Below are positions 53,468 to 60,287 of a stretch of 64,000 nucleotides of DNA, one piece after another; the stretch's first letter is position 1; each line of letters starts with the position of its first letter. This DNA is from Pseudomonadota bacterium. Lineage in GTDB: Bacteria > Cyanobacteriota > Vampirovibrionia > Obscuribacterales > Obscuribacteraceae. Made by a program: the position numbers and the translations under genes. The notes below the pieces were generated by a model. It made no database searches and had not been told where the DNA came from. It saw nothing but the letters and a program-made list of their open reading frames with translations. The stretch covers positions 62,001-126,000 of the forward strand of contig JAJPGY010000005.1 in assembly GCA_021325555.1 (NCBI GenBank). Direction: 5' to 3'.

Positions 53468-53809
53468 CTAGGGCTCGCCGCCATTGCCGCCCGCGAGCAC
53501 GTCGTCCACCCAGGAGAGCGTGGCCATCATGGCCGGAAAACCAAGGGTGGTCACGGAGAGGATAATCGCGTGCCGGATCTCGTCTGCCGTGACGCCAGCT
53601 TCCAGGGCGCGGCGGCAATGCGAGTGAACCGCCCCTTCCATGCGCGCCCCGGCCGCCAGGGCCAGCTTGACAAGGGCTGCCTCTTTCTTCCCCAGCGGCC
53701 CGCTGGCCGCCGCTGCTTTGCCCAGGCGGTCGTAGGCGGCGAAGACCTCGGGATGGCTTTGTTGAAACTGTAAGTACCTGCCAGGAAGTTTGCCGGGTCT
53801 GGTTGTCAT
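53468..53809 (-). CDS. Carboxymuconolactone decarboxylase-like (CMD/AhpD superfamily) protein
   Basis: A 113-residue protein of the CMD fold: KEAALVKLALAAGARMEGAV, HSHCRRALEAGVTADEIRHAI. Redox-active AhpD-like members have CxxC before the His; here only one Cys is present (HSHCRR), so disulfide peroxidase chemistry of the usual kind is unlikely. GGAGG seven bases before ATG 53809 fixes the start. It lies 47 bases after the B12-radical SAM gene and may be co-transcribed. Confidence 0.85.
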   Translation of the reverse strand: MTTRPGKLPGRYLQFQQSHPEVFAAYDRLGKAAAASGPLGKKEAALVKLALAAGARMEGAVHSHCRRALEAGVTADEIRHAIILSVTTLGFPAMMATLSWVDDVLAGGNGGEP

Positions 53810-53856
53810 GTCTCTGCCTCCGGTTAAGCGGCCACTAAGATAACAGGTCTGCCGCC

Positions 53857-55392
53857 TCACAAGCACTCGTGGGCGAAAGACCTAAGGTGCTTGTACATGC
53901 CCAGGTACCACATGACCGGCACCAGGGCTTGCGGTTTGACGCGCAGCGTGTCGAACAGCGATCTCACGAAGAAAATCTGCCGCCTGAAATCCAGGGTGAA
54001 GAGATAATAAAGGATCACCCGCATGCCCGCCAAGAAGGTGGCGGGCGTGATGCGATGAGCCCTGTGCGTGTAGGCGGTGAAATTTTCCAGGCTGCCGATC
54101 AGTCTTTCGCGGAAGGGACCGTAGCTGTACAGCTTGCGGCAGAGATTTATGTAGCCGGCGCACAGCCGCTGGTAAGGCATCTTGAGGGGGATGACATTGG
54201 TCACCGCGCGCGTGTTGTTGCCGGTCTCGATCTCCTGGCGTATCCTGCCCGCCTCCAGGAGCCGGCGGTGCAGGGCCGTCTTCGGCAGCGCCTGCAGCAA
54301 GCCGACCATCGCCAGCGGTATCTTGGCTGCCTGAACGAAGTTGTAGACCTCGTCGAAGATGCCCTCATCGTCGTTGTCGAAGCCTACGATCATGCCCGCG
54401 AAAACGAAGAGACCGTAGCTCTGAAAGATCTGCACCGCCTTTACCAGATCGACCTTCAGATTTTGGACCTTGTTTGACTCCTTCAGGCTCTCCTTCCTTG
54501 GCGTCTCTATGCCAACGAAGACGGCGTGGAAATTGGCCTGGCGCATCAGCTCGAGGAACTCCGGGTCTCCGGTGATGTCGACGCTTATCTGGCAGTGATA
54601 GACGGGCGGATAAGGTACGGACGCGTTGAACTTAATGAGCTCGTGCAGCAGCTCGCGCGAGTGCGTGCGGTTGCCCGCGAAATTGTCGTCGGCGAAGAAG
54701 ATGGCCAGCATGCCGGCCTCATACCAGCGCCGCACCTCTTCCATCACCTGGCTCACCGGCTTGACCCGCACGGCCCGTCCGAACATGATCGTGATGTCGC
54801 AAAACTCGCAGTTGAACGGGCACCCGCGAGCCGTCTGCACAATCCCCTGAGCGTAGCGGCGCACCTTCACCAGGTCCAGGCGCGGCGGTGGCGAATGCCC
54901 CATCTCAACCCTGGTCGCTTCAGGATAGTGCTCGGCCGGCGTGCCGTTGCGCAGGTCCGCGATGAACTGCGGCCACGTGTACTCGGATTCGCCCTCGAAA
55001 AGGACGTCACAGTGCGGCCTGCACTCATCCGGCGTCAGATTGGCGATCGGCCCGCCGATCGCCACGAGCTTTCCCTGAGACCTGTAGCGGTCGGCCAGCT
55101 CCAGCACCCGCTCTTTCTGGAGCAGGTAGCCCGTGATGCCTATGATCTCCTGAGCAGGCTGGGGAAGGGCCGGCTCGATGTGCTCATCGCATATGGTGAC
55201 AGGGATGTCGGCCGGCGTGAGCGCGGCCAGGGTCATTAAGTTGAGCGGCGGGAAGTTGGCCGAGTAGCCGCTGAGGTCGCGGCAGAAATCCATGCCCCAG
55301 AAAGAGGGGGGGAATTTCGGTTGTATCAAGTAGATGCCTTTGCGCAAGGAGACCCCGGCGGCCTCCCCGACTGTCGGTCGAGTTGGTTCCAT
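53857..55392 (-). CDS. B12-binding-domain radical SAM protein (511 aa)
   Basis: N-terminal cobalamin-binding-like domain (PPLNLMTLAALTP, ICDEHIEP, IGITGYLLQ), then a radical-SAM core with CPFNCEFCDI at about residue 195, and a C-terminal extension of about 130 residues of the DUF4070 kind (RLCAGYINLCRKLYSYGPF). The family includes hopanoid C-methylases and many enzymes of unknown substrate. The promoter region has the longest palindrome in the window (site I), centred 79 bases upstream. No hopanoid gene is nearby. Confidence 0.88.
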   Translation of the reverse strand: MEPTRPTVGEAAGVSLRKGIYLIQPKFPPSFWGMDFCRDLSGYSANFPPLNLMTLAALTPADIPVTICDEHIEPALPQPAQEIIGITGYLLQKERVLELADRYRSQGKLVAIGGPIANLTPDECRPHCDVLFEGESEYTWPQFIADLRNGTPAEHYPEATRVEMGHSPPPRLDLVKVRRYAQGIVQTARGCPFNCEFCDITIMFGRAVRVKPVSQVMEEVRRWYEAGMLAIFFADDNFAGNRTHSRELLHELIKFNASVPYPPVYHCQISVDITGDPEFLELMRQANFHAVFVGIETPRKESLKESNKVQNLKVDLVKAVQIFQSYGLFVFAGMIVGFDNDDEGIFDEVYNFVQAAKIPLAMVGLLQALPKTALHRRLLEAGRIRQEIETGNNTRAVTNVIPLKMPYQRLCAGYINLCRKLYSYGPFRERLIGSLENFTAYTHRAHRITPATFLAGMRVILYYLFTLDFRRQIFFVRSLFDTLRVKPQALVPVMWYLGMYKHLRSFAHECL

Positions 55393-55460
55393 GCTGTTAT
55401 CCAGTTCTATATCCAGCGGGCAATGCCCCGACGATTATGCAGCCATGTACGCGTTCTGGT

Positions 55461-55482
55461 TTATCATCCTCAAGGATGATAA
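55461..55482. promoter_or_regulatory. Recurrent palindrome, site I (longest arms; upstream of B12-radical SAM)
   Basis: Ten-base perfect arms: TTATCATCCT (55461-55470) and AGGATGATAA (55473-55482) around CA. The 18-base core matches 15 of 16. It is centred 79 bases from the radical-SAM start and lies after the stop codon of the USP gene on the same strand. Confidence 0.6.
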
Positions 55483-55530
55483 CTTCTGGTAACCAGGCCG
55501 GGAGTCCGGCTGCGGACAACTCCCGGTAGC

Positions 55531-56031
55531 TCAGCTCTGCTGCGCCAGCACCGCCCGTCCCGCTTGCTTTGCCGGCTCCACGCCCTTCCGGGCCGGTTGC
55601 GGGAGCCTGATCACGACCACCGAGCAGGGAGCATTGGAAACCACCCCCAGGGAAACACTTCCCAGCAGGAACAGGCTCACTCCTTTGCGTCCGTGTGATC
55701 CAACGACGATCATGTCAGCCTGCCAGCCGCTGGCGTTCCCGATGATCCGCTGGACCGGGCTTCCCTCCGTTATCACCTCTTCGACGAGGACATCGCGCAG
55801 CTCCTGTTGAACCTTGACCGCCACCTGACCGGTGAGCCTGGTCGCAGCCTGGCGAGCCTCTTCGAGATACTGGCTGACCGTCTGCGAGTGCAGCAACTCC
55901 CGCTCGGGCGGCGTCCACTCCATCACATGCAGAACCCGGAAGTGCGTGCCGGCCGGCCATTTGTGGTGGGTGACAAAGTCGGTGATCGCTGCGCCGAATT
56001 CCTCGTCGGCTACCGCTAACAACACTTTCAT
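55531..56031 (-). CDS. Universal stress protein (UspA family)
   Basis: A 166-residue USP (MKVLLAVADEEFGAAITDFV) with the intact loop GSHGRKGVSLFLLGSVSLGVV. It pairs with the USP at 15285-15794 as a subfamily. The gene follows the HxlR regulator by 56 bases on the same strand, so the two may share a transcript driven from site J. The C-terminal 25 residues are Ala/Lys/Gln-rich and variable. Confidence 0.92.
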   Translation of the reverse strand: MKVLLAVADEEFGAAITDFVTHHKWPAGTHFRVLHVMEWTPPERELLHSQTVSQYLEEARQAATRLTGQVAVKVQQELRDVLVEEVITEGSPVQRIIGNASGWQADMIVVGSHGRKGVSLFLLGSVSLGVVSNAPCSVVVIRLPQPARKGVEPAKQAGRAVLAQQS

Positions 56032-56087
56032 GATCGATTTCCTCGTGCGGGCGCAGGGCGTCTTCTTCTATCCTGCACGAGGTACGC

Positions 56088-56573
56088 CTAACTGTCATAC
56101 GCACTGAGGCTGATCTTTGAGTAACTCTGGGTTGAGCCCTGGCTCAGCGTCGGCGGGCGGCGCCGGGGACAATTGATCTCGCAGCCGCTGCCCGGCAGAT
56201 GCTCCATCGAGCAATCGCACTTGTTGCCGAGCCATCGCGAACCGAGCATCTTCAGGCTCATCAGTATGTGGTACAGCTCGTGCCCTTTTCCGCTCAGGCG
56301 GTATTCGACGGCCGGCGGCCTTTCGGACAGGACGACCCGGTCGATGATCCCGGCATCCGCCAGCACGTGAAGGCGCTCCGACAGGGCCTTCATGCTCATG
56401 CCCGGAATGAAGGAGAGGAAACGCCGGCTGCGCACCGGCTGCATGTAGAGCTCGCGCAGGATCTCAATCGTCCATTTCGCGCTGAGCAGATCAAGCATAT
56501 AGGTGATCGGGCACACGAAATCGTCTTGCGTTTGCGGCGCCGGCGCCGTTTGATCTTGTTGCTGTATCGCCAT
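56088..56573 (-). CDS. HxlR-family transcriptional regulator with C-terminal cysteine cluster
   Basis: A 161-residue winged-helix regulator. The HxlR core is CPITYMLDLLSAKWTIEILREL, GMSMKALSERLHVLADAGII and a wing ending in VEYRLSGKGHEL (residues 21-100). The family's N-terminal Cys is kept (Cys21). Unusually, the C-terminus carries Cys119, Cys121, Cys131 and Cys135 (KCDCSMEHLPGSGCEINC), enough for an iron-sulfur cluster, zinc or a disulfide switch. GGGGAGGAAG before ATG 56573 fixes the start. The only perfect copy of the window's recurrent palindrome lies 91 bases upstream, which suggests autoregulation. Confidence 0.88.
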   Translation of the reverse strand: MAIQQQDQTAPAPQTQDDFVCPITYMLDLLSAKWTIEILRELYMQPVRSRRFLSFIPGMSMKALSERLHVLADAGIIDRVVLSERPPAVEYRLSGKGHELYHILMSLKMLGSRWLGNKCDCSMEHLPGSGCEINCPRRRPPTLSQGSTQSYSKISLSAYDS

Positions 56574-56654
56574 CCACTTCCTCCCCTTGCTGGTAGCCAA
56601 CTTATCACACGATTACGCCCGCTTCCTCAGTCCTTCGGCTGTTTTTCTGCCAGG

Positions 56655-56674
56655 GATCATCCTTTGGGATGATC
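56655..56674. promoter_or_regulatory. Recurrent palindrome, site J (perfect match; upstream of HxlR regulator)
   Basis: GATCATCC and GGATGATC form perfect 8-base arms around TTTG; the inner 18 bases match the consensus at 16 of 16. It is centred 91 bases from the HxlR start at 56573. Confidence 0.6.
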
Positions 56675-56767
56675 GCCACCGCGAGCAAGAGCCCGGCGCC
56701 GCATTTCGGCTCAGCTCGACCGTGGTGCCAGAGTTCAATCATGGCCACCCGATCAGGGCAAGCTAAG

Positions 56768-56846
56768 CGTAGTGCAGCCGCTTGCGGCGTGTCGGCCCAC
56801 CGCGGGGACGGCGCAAGCGGGGGACGGCGCAAGCGCCTGCACTACG
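56768..56846 (-). terminator. Large inverted repeat with an internal tandem repeat, at the 3' end of the lyase gene
   Basis: Arms of 19 bases (56768-56786 and 56828-56846, CGCAAGCG-CTGCACTACG type, one mismatch) enclose 41 bases. Two tandem copies of GGGGACGGCGCAAGCG lie across the loop and right arm (about 56804-56835). The right arm covers the stop codon of the tryptophanase-like gene. It may end or stabilise that transcript. Confidence 0.4.
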
Positions 56847-58266
56847 GGGAGGGCGAGGCGGACACCGTGCGCGGGACGCCGGCGGATGGTGCCACCGGCA
56901 GTGGCTCGAACCTGGCCGTGAAATGGCGCAGGGCCGCGGGCTGCTCCGTTATCCGCAGCCCCGCCACCTGCTCGCGCCGCTTGTAGACGTTGGCGGCGGC
57001 CTCGATTACGTAATCGTAGTGGCTCTGGCTGTAAACGCGCCGCGGCAGGGCGAGACGGACAAGATCGTGCCTCGCTGTGCCCCCATCCGGCGAGAGGGCG
57101 GCTTCGCCAAACATCACCCTGCCGATCTCGCAGGCGCGGATGCCGCCTTCGAGATAGAGTGCACAGGCAAGCGCCTGCCCGGGCAGCTCCCCGGCCTTCA
57201 GATGCGGCAGCATGGCCGTGGCGTCGATGTACACGGCATGCAGCCCGGCAGGCGTGACGATCGGGATGTCGTGCGCCTGAAGACCGCGAGCCAGATAGTC
57301 CGCGGCGGCCCGCCTGTAGCGAAGATAGTTCTCGGAGAGCACCTCCTCGAGCCCTACCGCCATTGCCTCCAGATCCCGCCCGCTCAATCCTCCATAGGTG
57401 GGGAAGCCCTCGGTGAGGATGAGCGACTGCCGCAGCTCTTCGGCAAGAGCGCCGTCGTTGATGGCGATGAAACCTCCCATATTCACCAACCCGTCCTTCT
57501 TGGCCGACATCAGGCAACCGTCCGCCTGGCGGAAGATGTCGGCGGCGATGGCACGCACGGGGCGCCCGGCTTGCCCCGGCTCGTGCTCCTTGATCATGTA
57601 GCAGTTCTCCGCGAAGCGGGCGGCATCGAGATAAAACTTGATGTTGTGCTCCTTGAGCAGCCGGGAATACGCGGAGATATTGGCTAGCGAGGCCGGCTGT
57701 CCGGCGCAGGCGTTGTTCGAGACGACCAGCATGCCCAGGGGGATGCGCTCTTTGCCGTGCTCTTGGAGAAACTTCTCGACAGCCTCGAGGTCGATATTGC
57801 CCTTGAACGGATATGCGGACTGGAGGTCGGAGGCTTCCTGACAGGGAAGATCCACGGCGCAGGCGCCCCTGACTTCGATGTTGGCGCGGGTGGTGTCGAA
57901 ATGGGTGTTGCTCGGAACCAGATCGCCCTCCTTGACCAGGCGGGTGAACATGAGCCGCTCGGCGGCCCGCCCCTGGTGGACCGGGATCAGCTCGCGGAAG
58001 CCGAAGATCTGCCGCACCTTCTCCTGCAGGCGGTAAAAGCTTTCGCAGCCGGCGTAGGACTCGTCGCCGCGCATGATCGCCGCCCATTGCTCGCTTGACA
58101 TGGCGGAGGTGCCGCTGTCGGTCAGCAGATCGATTATGACCTCGCGGGCTTTGATCCGGAAAAGGTTGTAGCCGGCCTTGGCCAGTATCTGCTGGCGCTG
58201 TTGGCGGTCGGTGAAGTTGATCGGTTCGACCGTCTTGATTCGAAAGGGCTCTATTATCGTCTTCAT
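56842..58266 (-). CDS. tnaA: Tryptophanase / tyrosine phenol-lyase family, tryptophanase-like
   Basis: A 474-residue PLP enzyme that splits aromatic amino acids by beta-elimination to pyruvate, ammonia and indole or phenol. The PLP lysine is Lys257 in SAKKDGLVNMGG; PTYGGLSGRDLEAMA and LRHFTARFE are family segments. GGIRACEIG has Ile where tyrosine phenol-lyase has its substrate Arg (xMERG), and HFDTT is also tryptophanase-like, so tryptophan is the likelier substrate. A tail of about 15 Pro/Ser-rich residues is added. A recurrent-motif variant (site K) lies 69 bases upstream. Confidence 0.85.
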   Translation of the reverse strand: MKTIIEPFRIKTVEPINFTDRQQRQQILAKAGYNLFRIKAREVIIDLLTDSGTSAMSSEQWAAIMRGDESYAGCESFYRLQEKVRQIFGFRELIPVHQGRAAERLMFTRLVKEGDLVPSNTHFDTTRANIEVRGACAVDLPCQEASDLQSAYPFKGNIDLEAVEKFLQEHGKERIPLGMLVVSNNACAGQPASLANISAYSRLLKEHNIKFYLDAARFAENCYMIKEHEPGQAGRPVRAIAADIFRQADGCLMSAKKDGLVNMGGFIAINDGALAEELRQSLILTEGFPTYGGLSGRDLEAMAVGLEEVLSENYLRYRRAAADYLARGLQAHDIPIVTPAGLHAVYIDATAMLPHLKAGELPGQALACALYLEGGIRACEIGRVMFGEAALSPDGGTARHDLVRLALPRRVYSQSHYDYVIEAAANVYKRREQVAGLRITEQPAALRHFTARFEPLPVAPSAGVPRTVSASPSP

Positions 58267-58326
58267 GCACGTGGTCTCTTTGTTAAGCTGCCTGTCTTAT
58301 AGTCACTCAAAGGTTGCCACCTGGTA

Positions 58327-58344
58327 ATCATCCGAAAGGTGGAG
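58327..58344. promoter_or_regulatory. Recurrent palindrome variant, site K (upstream of tryptophanase-like gene)
   Basis: ATCATCCGAAAGGTGGAG has a perfect left half and a partly matching right half (11 of 16). It shares TCATCCGAAAGGT with site G. Centred 69 bases from the start at 58266. Confidence 0.4.
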
Positions 58345-58380
58345 AATTGAGGGCGCCCGCCCGCGGATTTTCCGGCCTCG

Positions 58381-60027
58381 TTAGTCGCGGGCTGAAAAGG
58401 GTCGGTACTGCAGCATGCCCTGCAACGTGTTTACCAGGCCGGCTGCCGGCGACATCCGGTATTTGAGATATCGGGTCGGTGGCTGTCGCATGTTGCCGGT
58501 TTGTTGAATCCGGCGGCATTCCAGCCAGGCAAGCACGTGCACGATGCCCGACAGGACTGCGGTCACCGGCCCGGGCGGACCGAACTCTTTCTCGTACTCA
58601 CGGCCGAGCAGACGGACAAGCTCGATCGTCTTGTCGTTTTCGGCAAACCGCTCGATCACCGGAAAGAGCGGCCGGAAAGACAGGCATCTCTCCTTCAGGC
58701 GCGGTGTCATCCCACGCAATCGAGGATTTGCGTGGGATCGCATGGTCCGGTAGCCGCGCAACGAGGTCTCAGCCAGCCGCAACAGCGATGGGCCCTGGCG
58801 CTCATAATCCTGCCTGAACGCGTCTTTCAGATAGTGACAGGTCTCCTCGCGGGCGAAGGCTGGGTGGGTAAACCAGATCTTGTCCTGACCGTGCCAATCA
58901 GGATAGGGAATGTCCAGGCGGATCCGTCCCTGCCCATCCATCTCCTCATAGAGCGCCGTGCCCGGCAAAGGCCCCAGCTCCATGAATTGTACGAAGTCCG
59001 TGCCCAGGTCGATTACAAAATCGATGTCCTCCTGAATGTTCTCCTTGGTATGGTGATCCATGAACAGGATGGCGGAACCGAGCACCTGGATCCCGTAGTT
59101 GCGGAGCTCCTGAATCATCGCCTTCAGGTCCACCCCCTTGGTCTTGGTGAACATCGAGTGCTTGGATTCCACCCCGATCCAGACGAAATCGATGCCCATC
59201 CTGGCCATGAATTCGACCCCGACCGCGTTCACGGTCTCCGCGGACGAGAAGACGCCCAGGTAGTAGTACTTGTTCTCGCGCTCCATCTCGACCAAAAGCT
59301 CTTCGGCGCGAGGACGATTCTTGAGGAAGTTCTCGTCCATCACGAAAAACTCCCGGCACCCCAGTTTTCGCTCCAGCTCCTGAAAGGCGAGAAAGAGCTC
59401 GCGCCCGGTGTTGAGATAGCCCACGTACTTTTTCTGAAAGTGGTGCGAGGTGGCGCAGAAAGAGCAGGCATTGACGCATCCCAGCCCCGGCATGATCACC
59501 GCTGCCGTGTCGGGAAGCGGGATGCCCATTACCAGCCTCTGTACCGTGGAGAGGATGGCCGGCTGGCGGATCGGTTGCGAAGGATCCTCCCCCAGCAGAC
59601 GGCGAAACCAGGCGACGCCCTCGCCTTTGCTTATGTAATCACAATCAACCAGCTCGGTGATATTGGCTATGTTTGTGCAGTGCCCGCCGACAATGATCTT
59701 GGTTGCCGGCGACAGCTCACGGATAATCTCGGTCATCTTCTTTACTTTGCCGACATTGGCAACAATTGAGCTGATGCCTATGTAATCGTAGCCTTTGACC
59801 ACCTCCTGCTTGAAGCGATCGAGGGTGGGAAAATCAAGCACCACCGCCGGTGTTAGCAGATTCTCGGCGATCAGGTAGAGCCCGAAGCTGGGATGGTTGG
59901 TTCTCAGGGAGAAAAGCCCCTGCTCGCGGGTTACCTGGTTGTGAAAGAGCTCCATCACGTTCAGTCGTCGCCCGTATTCATCGTCCACGCCGAATGGACC
60001 GAACACCGATGTCAAAAGAAGTTTCAT
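58381..60027 (-). CDS. B12-binding-domain radical SAM protein (about 548 aa)
   Basis: Begins MKLLLTSVFGPFGVDDEYG. The cobalamin-binding-like domain has YDYIGISSIVANVGKVKKM and IIVGGHCTNIANI; the radical-SAM motif is CVNACSFCATS near residue 190. The C-terminal 150 residues are helical and family-specific. It is distinct from the other B12-radical SAM at 53857-55392. Two starts are close (60027 and 60033); neither has a strong Shine-Dalgarno. The 260-base gap upstream contains GGTGAT/ATCACC inverted halves (60126-60151) but no clear copy of the recurrent motif. Substrate unknown. Confidence 0.87.
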   Translation of the reverse strand: MKLLLTSVFGPFGVDDEYGRRLNVMELFHNQVTREQGLFSLRTNHPSFGLYLIAENLLTPAVVLDFPTLDRFKQEVVKGYDYIGISSIVANVGKVKKMTEIIRELSPATKIIVGGHCTNIANITELVDCDYISKGEGVAWFRRLLGEDPSQPIRQPAILSTVQRLVMGIPLPDTAAVIMPGLGCVNACSFCATSHHFQKKYVGYLNTGRELFLAFQELERKLGCREFFVMDENFLKNRPRAEELLVEMERENKYYYLGVFSSAETVNAVGVEFMARMGIDFVWIGVESKHSMFTKTKGVDLKAMIQELRNYGIQVLGSAILFMDHHTKENIQEDIDFVIDLGTDFVQFMELGPLPGTALYEEMDGQGRIRLDIPYPDWHGQDKIWFTHPAFAREETCHYLKDAFRQDYERQGPSLLRLAETSLRGYRTMRSHANPRLRGMTPRLKERCLSFRPLFPVIERFAENDKTIELVRLLGREYEKEFGPPGPVTAVLSGIVHVLAWLECRRIQQTGNMRQPPTRYLKYRMSPAAGLVNTLQGMLQYRPFSARD

Positions 60028-60287
60028 ACGCATGCCAAAGCTGCTCTGTCTGGATCTCTCGATAGGCCAAGATGCCCGCGAGAGTATACACGAGTCGCTC
60101 CCCGGTGCCATCTGGTTACATTTGGGTGATCGGCAACCAGCGGGTAATCACCTTGCCATGCCGTGTATCGCTGCTGAATTCAAACGGCGGAGCGAAAGCG
60201 GCGCTGGCGCCGGTGCTGCCGACTGCCGGCTGGATCGCCGCAACGACGGCCGATTGCGCCCGGATTGAGAGGCAACGGCTGACTGGT

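Noticed and set aside
53468-53809. AhpD-type alkylhydroperoxidase
   Set aside because: The CxxC redox motif is missing; only CMD-fold membership is supported.
56804-56835. CRISPR-like or mobile repeat
   Set aside because: Only two tandem 16-base copies inside a gene-end hairpin, without spacers or cas genes.
56842-58266. Tyrosine phenol-lyase
   Set aside because: The substrate Arg position reads Ile (ACEIG) and HFDTT is tryptophanase-like, although the families are close and a biochemical test would decide.
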